From UBA4124 sp964577515 (GTDB taxonomy: Bacteria; Patescibacteriota; Minisyncoccia; Phycocordibacterales; UBA9973), in contig CAZNZN010000006.1 of the NCBI GenBank assembly GCA_964577515.1, positions 1-34,290 on the forward strand: a stretch of 34,290 nt of DNA. The letters run 5' to 3'. The position numbers and the translations under genes were made by a program. A model generated the notes under the pieces. It had not been told where the DNA came from. It did not search any database and was given only the letters and a program-made list of their open reading frames with translations. This document shows, piece by piece, positions 7,384 to 15,995 of the stretch (the stretch's first letter is position 1; every line of letters starts with the position of its first letter).

Positions 7384-10300
7384 TTATTCTTCGTCGTTCT
7401 TAATGTTGTTGACTTGGAGAATATTTCTTTCTCTAAATCCTGTACCTGCTGGGATAAGTCGCCCAACAGTAACGTTTTCTTTAAGTCCTCGAAGGGTATC
7501 AATTCCTCCTTTCACTGCGTTGTTGATGAGTACTCGGTTAGTGTTTTGGAATGAAGCAGCTGAGATCCAACTCTTCGCAAAGAGTGCTGTTTGTGTAATA
7601 CCGAGAATGATAAGATCTGCTTTTGCTTCACGAAGCCCCATAGTTTTCATACGAGCATTTTCTTCAATAAGCTCTGCGACTTCAACAACATCTCCTGCTG
7701 AGAATGGTGTATCTCCTGCATCCTTGATTTTGCGACGAGAGAACATTTGCCGAACAATGATTTCAAGATGTTTACGCGCAATAGATGCCCCTTGAAGTTC
7801 ATACACTTTGATGATTTCTCGAATGATGTAGTCTTCTGCAGCTTCACGACCACCATATTCATATACTTCATCAATGTTCGCTGACCCATCAGTGAGAAGT
7901 TGTCCTTTTTGTACTTCCTCCCCTACTTTTACGATAGGAACACGACGTGCAGGAACAAGATATTCAACACTGTCTTTCTTTGTCTCTTCTTTATTTGAAA
8001 GCACCGTGATGATCTTCTCAAGACCATTTTCTTTGATTTCAGCAACTGTTCCAGAGAATTTTGCAACAACTGCTGGATTCTTCACGTTGCGACACTCAAA
8101 GATTTCTTCAACACGAGGAAGACCTTGTGTAATATCGACTCCAGCAACTCCACCAGCGTGGAATGTTCGAAGGGTCAACTGGGTTCCTGGTTCACCGATA
8201 GCTTGTGCAGCAACAATACCTACCGCTTCTCCAGTATCCACCATTCGTCCACGACCAAGGTCGAGACCATAACAAGTGCGGCAAATACCGTAGACTGTTT
8301 TACAAGTCATTGGAGTACGAACGAAGACTTCTTCAACACCACTCTTTTCAATAAGCGTTGCTTCTTCTTTTGTAACAAGGTGTCCTTTTTTGAAGAGTGT
8401 TTCTCCTGAAGGAGTAACGACATCTTTTGCAAGCACACGTCCTCGAATAGTTTTTGAGATTGGGATCTCAAATCCTGAAATTACTTCTTTGATGATTCGT
8501 TTTGTTGCTTTTGTTCCACAATCGTCTTCAGTCACAATCACATCTTGAGCAACATCAACGAGACGTCGTGTAAGGTACCCTGCACGAGCAGTGTTGAGCG
8601 CTGTGTCGGCAAGTCCTTTACGAGAACCGTGTGTTGTAATGAAGTATTCAATAGGAGAGAGTCCTTCTTTATATGAAGGAATAATCGGGAAGTCGATAAT
8701 GCGCCCTGTAGTGTTCTGAATGAGTCCTTTCATTCCCGCCATCTGTGTCACGTTCCCCATAGACCCTCGAGCTCCTGAGATGATCATGTCGTACACAGAG
8801 CCGTGTTTTTCAATGGTTGTTGGAAGTATTTTTTCGACTTCATTTTTTGCTTTTTCCCAAAGAGAAGTGATCTTTTGATATCGTTCATCTTCTGAGAGTA
8901 ATCCTTCTTCAAATTGTGCGATTACTTCTTCTTCCATCTTGCGATATTTTGCAATGATTTCTGGTTTTTCTTTTGGCACAATCACGTTGTCGATACCCCA
9001 AGTAACTCCTGACTTGGTTGCGTACTTATATCCAAACGCTTTGATACGATCGAGTACTGGCGCAATAGCATCAATACCAAACTGAGCGATAAGTGTGTCG
9101 ACAATGTTAATGATTTTCTTTGAAGTCACCTCATCATTGATATAAGGGAATTCTGCAGGGAGAATTGCATTGAAGAGCAATCGTCCGATAGTAGTCTCAA
9201 ATGGTTTACCACCGAACTGAGCATATTTTTGCTTACTTGATCCAAGTACGTACACTTTTGCACGACGTGAGACGACACCGAAATCACTTGCAGTGATAGC
9301 TTCGTTTGGAGAACCGAAATACATTCCTTCCCCTTTTTCACCATCAACCACACTGGTCATCCAGTAACATCCAAGCACGATATCCAACATTTTTGATGAC
9401 ACAATAGGATCACCGTTTTGCGGTTTCAAAAGGTTCTTATCTGCTGAGACAAGCTGTGCAGCTTCATCTTGTGCTGCCTTAGAAAGCGGGAGATATACCC
9501 CCATCTGGTCTCCGTCGAAGTCAGCGTTGAACGCAGGACAAACAAGCGGGTGCACCTGGATAGCATTTCCTTCGATAAGCACTGGCATAAACCCTTGAAT
9601 ACCGAGACGGTGCAGTGTCGGTGCACGGTTAAGAAGTACGTACTTTCCTTTAATCACTTCTTCAAGAATTGCCCACACTTCTGGAACACCATCTTCAATG
9701 AGTTTGTTTGCCCCGCGAATGTTAAACGCGAGTTCTTGTGCAATGATTTTTGAAATGACGAATGGACGGAACAATTCGAGTGCCATGTGTTTTGGAAGTC
9801 CACATTGGTTAAGACGCAGTTGTGGTCCTACCACAATTACTGAACGTCCTGAATAGTCAACACGTTTTCCAAGCAAGTTTTGTCGAAAGAGTCCTTGTTT
9901 ACTCTTCAAGTTATCTGAGAGAGATTTAAGTGCACGACGTTGTGACTGACTCATCGCTGCCCCATCACCACCTGCTGCTGAGTTATCAATAAGCGCATCA
10001 ACTGCTTCTTGCAAAATACGTTTTTCGTTACGCAAGATGACATCTGGAGCACCTATTTCTTTAAGCTTTCGAAGACGGTTGTTTCGGTTAATTACACGAC
10101 GGTAGAGATCGTTGATATCACTTGTCGCATGACGCCCACCTTCAAGAGCCACCATAGGTCGAAGTGCCGGTGGGATAACTGGAAGTCGAGTAAGAAACAT
10201 CCATTCCGGCCGAATATCCGCGTAAAGCATTGAGCGAATAAGTGAGAGACGCTTATTGAGTTTCTCACGCTCTGCAGCACCTGCTTTTTCAAGAGACTTT

Positions 10301-11004
10301 TCAGTTTCTTGTTTAATTTTATTGAGATCAACTTCTTTGAAGAGTTGATAAATAGCCTCTGCACCGATTCCCGCTTCAAAGGCAGAACCGTACTTGAGTG
10401 AGTAGTGGTGATATGCGATTTCATTGAGCACTTTCCCAACACGAATTTCTGCAATTTCTTTTTTGGTATTTGCAAGAAGTGTTCGAAGTTTTTCGCGAGT
10501 ATCTTCGTCGGCTGCGTTCTTGAGCTTGTTCTTGAACTCATTGTCGAGATCAGCAATGATACGAGTCTTTTCGTCTTCGTAGGTCTTTGTGATGATATAC
10601 CCCGCGAAATACACTACTTTTTCAAGATCAGCAAGTGACACTCCGAGCAAAATACTCATACGAGATGGCACACCTCGAAGGAACCATATGTGAGCAACAG
10701 GAGAAGAAAGCTCAATGTGCCCCATACGTTCACGCCGCACAATCGCTTGTGTCACTTCGACACCACATTTTTCACAGACGATACCAGCGTAACGAATACG
10801 TTTGTATTTTCCACAGTAACATTCATAGTCTTTTTCCGGACCAAAAATACGTTCATCGAAAAGTCCCCCTCGCTCACTGCGACCAGTACGATAGTTGATA
10901 GTTTCTGGTTTTGTGACCTCACCATAAGACCATTCCAAAATACGGTCTGGACTTGCGAGCTTCAAAACAATCGAATCAAAGTTTGTTGTATCTAGTGTTT
11001 TCAT
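7384..11004 (-). CDS. rpoC: DNA-directed RNA polymerase subunit beta'
   Basis: A complete 1206-residue beta' subunit. The N-terminal zinc site is C62, C64, C77 and C80 (ECYCGKYK ... CEKCG). The invariant catalytic NADFDGDQM, which binds the active-site magnesium, is present, as are the bridge-helix/trigger-loop parts (GSRKGLADTALNTARAGYLT and the EPGTQLTLRTFHAGG segment). A second zinc site (CRTCYG) is also there. The size is at the short end, so large lineage-specific inserts are absent. It starts 20 nt after the rpoB stop, forming the standard rpoBC pair, and is followed directly by dnaG. Confidence 0.98.
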   Translation of the reverse strand: MKTLDTTNFDSIVLKLASPDRILEWSYGEVTKPETINYRTGRSERGGLFDERIFGPEKDYECYCGKYKRIRYAGIVCEKCGVEVTQAIVRRERMGHIELSSPVAHIWFLRGVPSRMSILLGVSLADLEKVVYFAGYIITKTYEDEKTRIIADLDNEFKNKLKNAADEDTREKLRTLLANTKKEIAEIRVGKVLNEIAYHHYSLKYGSAFEAGIGAEAIYQLFKEVDLNKIKQETEKSLEKAGAAEREKLNKRLSLIRSMLYADIRPEWMFLTRLPVIPPALRPMVALEGGRHATSDINDLYRRVINRNNRLRKLKEIGAPDVILRNEKRILQEAVDALIDNSAAGGDGAAMSQSQRRALKSLSDNLKSKQGLFRQNLLGKRVDYSGRSVIVVGPQLRLNQCGLPKHMALELFRPFVISKIIAQELAFNIRGANKLIEDGVPEVWAILEEVIKGKYVLLNRAPTLHRLGIQGFMPVLIEGNAIQVHPLVCPAFNADFDGDQMGVYLPLSKAAQDEAAQLVSADKNLLKPQNGDPIVSSKMLDIVLGCYWMTSVVDGEKGEGMYFGSPNEAITASDFGVVSRRAKVYVLGSSKQKYAQFGGKPFETTIGRLLFNAILPAEFPYINDEVTSKKIINIVDTLIAQFGIDAIAPVLDRIKAFGYKYATKSGVTWGIDNVIVPKEKPEIIAKYRKMEEEVIAQFEEGLLSEDERYQKITSLWEKAKNEVEKILPTTIEKHGSVYDMIISGARGSMGNVTQMAGMKGLIQNTTGRIIDFPIIPSYKEGLSPIEYFITTHGSRKGLADTALNTARAGYLTRRLVDVAQDVIVTEDDCGTKATKRIIKEVISGFEIPISKTIRGRVLAKDVVTPSGETLFKKGHLVTKEEATLIEKSGVEEVFVRTPMTCKTVYGICRTCYGLDLGRGRMVDTGEAVGIVAAQAIGEPGTQLTLRTFHAGGVAGVDITQGLPRVEEIFECRNVKNPAVVAKFSGTVAEIKENGLEKIITVLSNKEETKKDSVEYLVPARRVPIVKVGEEVQKGQLLTDGSANIDEVYEYGGREAAEDYIIREIIKVYELQGASIARKHLEIIVRQMFSRRKIKDAGDTPFSAGDVVEVAELIEENARMKTMGLREAKADLIILGITQTALFAKSWISAASFQNTNRVLINNAVKGGIDTLRGLKENVTVGRLIPAGTGFRERNILQVNNIKNDEE

Positions 11005-11023
11005 AAAATAACTCTACTGTGTA

Positions 11024-14000
11024 TTACGCTGTTAATTCATCAATGGCTGCTTCAGCTGATTCGACCTTTTCTCCTGAAAGTGAGACATCAAGCGCGAGTC
11101 CTCGGAGATAGTTCAACATGACCGAGAATGACGCTGGTGCATTTGGCTCGCGGATTGGTTCGCCTTTGATAATAGAGTCAAAGGTTGCTGCACGACCGCG
11201 AATATCATCTGACTTGATAGTAAGCATTTCACGAAGAATGTGAGAAGCACCGTATCCTTCAAGTGCCCACACCTCCATTTCTCCGAAACGTTGTCCTCCT
11301 CCTTGCGCTTTTCCGCCAAGTGGTTGTTGTGTGATCAAAGAGTATGGACCAATAGAACGCATGTGAATCTTGTCTTCCACCATGTGGTGCAGCTTCAAGA
11401 TATACATGTATCCAACGGCAATGTCTTGTTCAAACTTCTCTCCTGTTCGTCCATCAAAGAGTGGTACCTTACCATTTTCTGGGAATCCTGCCTTTTTAAG
11501 TTCTTCTTTGATTTCAGTATCAGTTGCACCTGAAAACGGAGGAACGATTGCTTGGTAGCCAAGCTCGTGCGCTGCCATACCCAAGTGGATTTCAAGAATC
11601 TGTCCGAGGTTCATACGTGATGGCACACCAAGTGGAGTAAGTACTACATCAACAGGTGTTCCATCAGCCATGTATGGCATGTCTTCTTCCGGAAGCACGA
11701 CTGAAATAACTCCCTTGTTTCCGTGACGTCCTGCGAGTTTGTCTCCCACAGAAATGTTTCGAAGCTGTGCAACTTCAATCACGATTTTCTTAATAACACC
11801 TGATTCGAGGGTATGACCTTCTTCTCGAGAAAATACTTTCACACGAATAATACGACCGCGCTTTCCGTGGTCCATTTTCAATGATGTGTCTTTCACATCA
11901 CGAGCTTTTTCAGCAAAGATAGAACGGAGCAAGCGTTCTTCTGGAGTAAGTTCAGTTTCTCCTTTTGGAGTAATTTTACCAACGAGAATATCTCCTTCTT
12001 TTACTTCTGCACCAACACGGATGATACCGTCTTCGTCAAGATCTTTGAGTCGTGTTTCTCCAACGTTTGGAATATCACGAGTGGTTACTTCTGGACCGAG
12101 TTTTGTATCACGGACAACACAGGTAAATTCTGAGATATAGATAGAAGTAAACTTTGAGTCCTTAATAAGGCGTTCTGAAAGAATAATCGCGTCTTCGAAG
12201 TTGTTTCCGTTCCAAGACATAAATGCAACGCGCATATTCTGCCCAAGTGCAATCTGTCCACGATCGGTTGTTGAACAGTCCGCGAGAAGTTCGCCTTTGC
12301 GCACCTTAGCACCAAGAGACACTACTGGGCGGTGATGGAATGATGAGAAGTTGTTTGTTCGTTGGAAGTTCACCAAAGAATACACATGATTTTTTCCACT
12401 CTTATCTCCACGGATAGTAATACTTCGCGCATCAAGAGCAACAACTTCACCTGCTTCTTCTGCAATAACAATACGCCCTGAGTATGGTGCTGACTCTTCT
12501 TCAATACCGGTAGCAACAAGTGGTGCTTCTGGACGAATCACTGGTACTGCTTGTTTTTGCATATTACTTCCCATGAGTGCACGGTTTGCGTCGTTGTGCT
12601 CAAGGAACGGGATCATACTTGTTGCAATAGAAAACGCTTGGTTTGTTGCAACATCGATGAAGTCCACTTGTGCTTTTGGAACAATACCCGGACTTGTGCG
12701 GATACGCGCTTCGACACGATCAGGAAGATTTCCTTTCTCATCATATTTTGTTCCGGCGTGTGCAATGACATATTTTTCTTCTTCTAACGCATTGAGATAG
12801 ACCACTTCATCAGTGATTTTTCCATTTTTTACTTTCACATACGGAGTTTCGATGATACCGAACTCGTTGGTACGAGCGTAGATAGACATACGAAGAATAA
12901 GCCCGATGTTTGGACCTTCAGGAGTGTGGATAGGACACACACGACCATAGTGTGATGTGTGCACATCACGCACTTCAAGCGTTGCACGCTCTCGAGTAAG
13001 TCCTCCAGGACCGAGTGCTGAAAGTGTTCGAAGCTCTTCGAGCTCAGCAAGCACGTTTTCTTGGTTCATGAACTGTGAAAGCTGGTTAGTAGTGAAAAAC
13101 TCCTTGATACGTGCCTGCAGTGGTCGTTGGTTTACGACTTGAATAGGAAGTGCCCCTGCGCTATCGATAGTCGACATGCGATCTTGAACATTACGCTTGA
13201 TCTGGGTCATTCCAACGTAAATTTTTTGTTGTAAAAGTTCTCCCACAAAACGAACACGTCGTGATCCGAGGTGGTCAATGTCATCAGCTTTTGCACCGGG
13301 AGTACTGTTGAGCACAATCACGTGATTGATGATGTGTGTAATGTCCTCTGCAGAAAGTGTCTTTCGATCCATTTCTTTTTGAGACATATCAAGTTCAAAA
13401 CGCTTGTTAAAACGGAATCGTCCAACAGGAGAAAGATCGTATCGCTCTTCACTGAAGATGTTTGCAATAAATTCTTTTGCATTATCAGCAGTAGCAAGAT
13501 CCCCATCGCGAAGTTTTCGATAAATCTCGATATATGCGTCTTCAACGTTTTTACTTGGATCTTTTTCGATACAGTGCGCAATAACCGCCTTTGCTTTTTC
13601 AGTTTTGAAGAATCCTTTAATTTGCTCATCAGTAGTGAGTCCAAGTGCTCGAAGAAGTGAAACAATAGGGAACTTACGTTTCTTATCAATACGTACATAA
13701 ATAGCCCCGTCTGGATCAGATTCTATTTCAATCCATACCCCACGGTTTGGGATAACCTTCGCTCCAAAGTATTTCTTTCCTTTTATTTCAAGGTCTGTGA
13801 AAAATACCCCAGAAGAACGAGAAAGTTGTGGAACGAGTGTTCGTTCTACGCCATTGATCACAAACGTTCCGTGATTGGTCATCATCGGAAGATCAGACAT
13901 AAAGATTTCTTGTTCTTTTTCAGAACCAGTTTGTTTGTTGGTGAGTTTTACGCGGGCTTTGAGTTGTGCTTCGTATGAGAGCTTGTTTTCTTTTGCATAG

Positions 14001-14236
14001 TGCTCATCGTATTGCGGTTCAGCAAGGTGAAATGAAACGATATCAAGCTGGAATTTTTTTCCAGAATAATCTTGGATTGGAGTAAATTCTTTAAAGACTT
14101 CCTTGAGTCCTTTTTCAATCAACCAATTGAATGAATCACTTTGGTGTTGAAGTAAGTTTGGAAATTCGACCAGTGGCTTTTTGTATTTTGAAAAATACTT
14201 CTTTGGACGTACGCTTTGATCTTTTGTTTTACTCAT
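11024..14236 (-). CDS. rpoB: DNA-directed RNA polymerase subunit beta
   Basis: The beta subunit, about 1070 residues, is complete. Recognisable parts include YFSKYKKPLVEFPNLL near the N-terminus, the rifampicin-pocket region (SQFMNQENVLAELEELRTLS and RVCPIHTPEGPNIGLI), GNKGVIS and the C-terminal GGKAQGGGQRFGEMEVWALE. The ATG at 14236 (MSKTKDQS) is preferred. The frame is open upstream to an ATG at 14281, which would add 15 hydrophobic residues (MCGHMFSAAFFAFIH) not expected in RpoB. No Shine-Dalgarno sequence precedes either start. A consensus promoter (14389-14361) drives the gene, giving a leader of about 118 nt. The usual rplJ-rplL neighbours are not upstream. Confidence 0.97.
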   Translation of the reverse strand: MSKTKDQSVRPKKYFSKYKKPLVEFPNLLQHQSDSFNWLIEKGLKEVFKEFTPIQDYSGKKFQLDIVSFHLAEPQYDEHYAKENKLSYEAQLKARVKLTNKQTGSEKEQEIFMSDLPMMTNHGTFVINGVERTLVPQLSRSSGVFFTDLEIKGKKYFGAKVIPNRGVWIEIESDPDGAIYVRIDKKRKFPIVSLLRALGLTTDEQIKGFFKTEKAKAVIAHCIEKDPSKNVEDAYIEIYRKLRDGDLATADNAKEFIANIFSEERYDLSPVGRFRFNKRFELDMSQKEMDRKTLSAEDITHIINHVIVLNSTPGAKADDIDHLGSRRVRFVGELLQQKIYVGMTQIKRNVQDRMSTIDSAGALPIQVVNQRPLQARIKEFFTTNQLSQFMNQENVLAELEELRTLSALGPGGLTRERATLEVRDVHTSHYGRVCPIHTPEGPNIGLILRMSIYARTNEFGIIETPYVKVKNGKITDEVVYLNALEEEKYVIAHAGTKYDEKGNLPDRVEARIRTSPGIVPKAQVDFIDVATNQAFSIATSMIPFLEHNDANRALMGSNMQKQAVPVIRPEAPLVATGIEEESAPYSGRIVIAEEAGEVVALDARSITIRGDKSGKNHVYSLVNFQRTNNFSSFHHRPVVSLGAKVRKGELLADCSTTDRGQIALGQNMRVAFMSWNGNNFEDAIILSERLIKDSKFTSIYISEFTCVVRDTKLGPEVTTRDIPNVGETRLKDLDEDGIIRVGAEVKEGDILVGKITPKGETELTPEERLLRSIFAEKARDVKDTSLKMDHGKRGRIIRVKVFSREEGHTLESGVIKKIVIEVAQLRNISVGDKLAGRHGNKGVISVVLPEEDMPYMADGTPVDVVLTPLGVPSRMNLGQILEIHLGMAAHELGYQAIVPPFSGATDTEIKEELKKAGFPENGKVPLFDGRTGEKFEQDIAVGYMYILKLHHMVEDKIHMRSIGPYSLITQQPLGGKAQGGGQRFGEMEVWALEGYGASHILREMLTIKSDDIRGRAATFDSIIKGEPIREPNAPASFSVMLNYLRGLALDVSLSGEKVESAEAAIDELTA

Positions 14237-14360
14237 GTGTATAAACGCAAAAAATGCCGCAGAAAACATGTGGCCACACATTTGCTGGGCTTACTAATAA
14301 TCTCACCTAATAAAGCACTGAATCTCTTGCCGCAACTCTTCCGAAACTGTAAGTGAACCT

Positions 14361-14389
14361 ATTATAGCTAAAAAAATATAAGGTGTCAA
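14361..14389 (-). promoter_or_regulatory. Perfect sigma70 promoter of the rpoB-rpoC-dnaG-rpoD series
   Basis: On the minus strand TTGACA (14389-14384) and TATAAT (14366-14361) are separated by exactly 17 bp, the full consensus. The transcription start is expected near 14354, about 118 nt before the rpoB ATG. It lies directly downstream of the terminator of the receiver gene, so it starts a new transcript. Confidence 0.9.
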
Positions 14390-14390
14390 A

Positions 14391-14876
14391 CTACGTTTCC
14401 AGGAATAAAAAAGACAGGGTCACCCCTGTTCTTTGATACTTTTTACCCTCTCTACAAGGCTGTAGAGGTCCCCTTTTTCTACCCCCCATATCGGCCCCTC
14501 TTTTTATCGAAAGGTCATTATTGAGCGGGTCACTGGAACACGAAATCACAAACGTTTTGGGTACGACTTCTTTTATGTACTGAACTATTTTTGTTCCTCT
14601 GGTTCCAAAAACAGGATGCGGGTTCCATGTATTGAGAGACCCATCAACAGATACGATGTCATACCCACCTTTTTCAATCAAGAATTCCAGCTCATGCTCA
14701 TCTACTCCAAAACCTTCAAAACTGTACACTGTAGCGTTGGGAAATGCTTCAGTGAAAATTTTTTCCAAATGGAGCTGAAGCTCTCTCGAGTCTTCAATGA
14801 TGAGGATAGCTATCTCTTCTCGTTTCAGTAGTTGTGCAATTTTTTGCGTAGCTACTGGATCAATGTTTATTTTCAT
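14391..14876 (-). CDS. Receiver-domain (CheY-like) protein, apparent frameshift near the 3' end
   Basis: The frame starting at the ATG at 14876 (MKINIDPVAT) encodes a response-regulator receiver domain without an output domain. Signatures are AILIIEDS (acidic pocket), YDIVSVDGSL (phospho-acceptor Asp region) and FVISCSSD (switch Ser/Thr). After KRGADMGG the annotated frame gives the unlikely tail RKRGPLQPCREGKK and runs on to 14391, through its own terminator towards the rpoB promoter. If one G is removed from the G6 run (14482-14487) the protein continues ADMGVEKGDLYSLVERVK and stops at TGA 14422-14420. This restores the receiver's conserved Lys (EKGD) and last helix. The gene is therefore either carrying a sequencing or assembly error, a real one-base insertion, or a programmed +1 shift. 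It follows trmD and has a possible own promoter. Confidence 0.75.
   Translation of the reverse strand: MKINIDPVATQKIAQLLKREEIAILIIEDSRELQLHLEKIFTEAFPNATVYSFEGFGVDEHELEFLIEKGGYDIVSVDGSLNTWNPHPVFGTRGTKIVQYIKEVVPKTFVISCSSDPLNNDLSIKRGADMGGRKRGPLQPCREGKKYQRTGVTLSFLFLET
14407..14429 (-). terminator. Intrinsic terminator of the receiver-domain gene
   Basis: On the minus strand ACAGGG (14429-14424), loop GTGA, CCCTGT (14419-14414), then C and six T. The TGA stop of the frame-corrected receiver gene lies across the loop (14422-14420). It separates that gene from the rpoB promoter. Confidence 0.8.
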
Positions 14877-14883
14877 TTGCGTA

Positions 14884-14911
14884 TTTTTTGTATACATTAC
14901 TATACAAAAAA
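14884..14911. repeat. 11-bp inverted repeat between trmD and the receiver gene
   Basis: TTTTTTGTATA (14884-14894) and TATACAAAAAA (14901-14911) are perfect complements around a 6-nt spacer. With only one G-C pair per arm it would be a poor RNA terminator. It overlaps the -10/spacer of a possible minus-strand promoter (TTGACT at 14921-14916, 16 bp, TAATGT at 14899-14894) for the receiver gene, so an operator is plausible. Confidence 0.4.
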
Positions 14912-14924
14912 TAAAAGTCAATAG

Positions 14925-15569
14925 CTACCCTCGTTGCTGCCCTTTTCGCCACTCCTCTATTTTTTTGTGGTCGCCCGAGAGAAGTACTGGAGGGACTTTG
15001 TATTTTTTCTTGTTGTACGTGAGTACTTCAGGGCGAGTATACACGCGTGGACTTGCTACTCGTGCTTCTTCGAGGGATTCTTGATCCCCAAGGACTCCTG
15101 ATATTTGGCGCACCATTGCATCAGTCATCACCAGTGCTGGAAGTTCCCCACCAGTAAGGACATAATCCCCTATGCTGTACTCATCTGCCTTCAAAATTTT
15201 TCGCACACGATCATCTACCCCCTCGTAGCGTCCACAAATAAAAACAATGTCTGAGTACTGTTTTACAAGTTTACGAGCAACGGTGTTCGTAAAAATCTTT
15301 CCACTCGGAGAAAGCTGGATTATTTTGATCTTCTCTCCTTTCATCTTTAGTTTTTTAAAAGCACCGAGTATAGGTTCTGGTGTCATCACCATACCGGGGC
15401 CACCACCATAAGGACGGTCATCTGTTTTTTGATGACGATCTTTCGAATAGTCACGAATGTTTTTCACATCATACGCTGCAAGTTTCTTATCCTTTGCACG
15501 GGCAAGCATTGCCTCTCCTATGTAAGCATTGATCATTTCCGGGAAAATGGTGAGAAAATGAAATTTCAT
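14925..15569 (-). CDS. trmD: tRNA (guanine-N1)-methyltransferase
   Basis: The 214-residue SPOUT enzyme methylates G37 next to the anticodon of a subset of tRNAs, which prevents frameshifting. Signatures are FHFLTIFPEM at the N-terminus, RPYGGGPGMVM, FICGRYEGVDDRV and the knot segment YVLTGGELPALVMTDAM, which binds S-adenosylmethionine. The ATG at 15569 (MKFHFLTIFP) matches the family start; an upstream in-frame ATG at 15587 would lie inside the terminator hairpin. The start codon is only 6 nt after the khpA terminator, with no ribosome site. The order rpsP-khpA-trmD matches the classic rpsP-ylqC-rimM-trmD operon with rimM missing. Confidence 0.95.
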   Translation of the reverse strand: MKFHFLTIFPEMINAYIGEAMLARAKDKKLAAYDVKNIRDYSKDRHQKTDDRPYGGGPGMVMTPEPILGAFKKLKMKGEKIKIIQLSPSGKIFTNTVARKLVKQYSDIVFICGRYEGVDDRVRKILKADEYSIGDYVLTGGELPALVMTDAMVRQISGVLGDQESLEEARVASPRVYTRPEVLTYNKKKYKVPPVLLSGDHKKIEEWRKGQQRG

Positions 15570-15575
15570 ATATAT

Positions 15576-15601
15576 AAAAAACCACATTTCTGTGGTTTTT
15601 T
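15576..15601 (-). terminator. Terminator hairpin between khpA and trmD
   Basis: An 11-bp stem (15576-15586 with 15591-15601) around a 4-nt loop has A and T runs at its ends, so it can terminate on either strand. On the minus strand it follows khpA by 17 nt and immediately precedes trmD. trmD expression would then depend on read-through or on a promoter not seen here. Confidence 0.8.
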
Positions 15602-15617
15602 CAAGTGCTCTACTCTG

Positions 15618-15923
15618 TTAGAGATCCTTGAGGTCGGCCATTGCATCATCAAGATTTGCAACATCTGGAGCCCCTCGATACCCAGCAGGTTCATTGATTT
15701 TGAGGTTAACGCGAGCATTGTGCTTCATTCCGACCACACGAAGAAGTGTCCGGATAGCCTTCGCGGTGTTCCCTTGTCTTCCAATAATTTTCCCCATATC
15801 AACAGGATTTACTGAGAGAGTAAGTAACACCCCCATCTCATCAACTGTCCTATCAATCGCCACATCGTTGGGATTATCCACGAGTGCTTTTACGAGCATT
15901 TCAAGAAATTCTTTGTCTGACAT
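15618..15923 (-). CDS. khpA: KH-domain RNA-binding protein (KhpA/YlqC family)
   Basis: The 101-residue protein starts at ATG 15923 (MSDKEFLEML). The domain is a single type II KH fold, with the nucleic-acid-binding loop IIGRQGNTAKAIR (GRQG at 48-51). The family binds many RNAs and, with KhpB, influences cell division and ribosome function in other bacteria. It is conserved between rpsP and rimM-trmD in many genomes, as here. The C-terminal 25 residues (PAGYRGAPDVANLDDAMADL) are an acidic extension. The longer frame upstream of 15923 would begin inside the preceding terminator and is not used. Confidence 0.92.
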   Translation of the reverse strand: MSDKEFLEMLVKALVDNPNDVAIDRTVDEMGVLLTLSVNPVDMGKIIGRQGNTAKAIRTLLRVVGMKHNARVNLKINEPAGYRGAPDVANLDDAMADLKDL

Positions 15924-15958
15924 ACGTGTTTTCTGACTATTACTAAGAAGTACAGTAT

Positions 15959-15995
15959 AACAAAAAACCACTCAACTATCGAGTGGTTTTTTGTT
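15959..15995. terminator. Terminator hairpin overlapping the rpsP stop codon
   Basis: A 13-bp perfect stem (15961-15973 with 15981-15993), extendable by two A-T pairs, encloses a 7-nt loop, and T runs lie at both ends. The rpsP TAA (15996-15994) lies at the hairpin base. It sits between rpsP and khpA and should reduce read-through into khpA. Confidence 0.85.

Noticed and set aside
14237..14281. rpoB starting at 14281 with 15 extra residues
   Set aside because: The extension is hydrophobic, not typical of RpoB, and the MSKTKDQS start fits the family; kept only as a possible upstream start.
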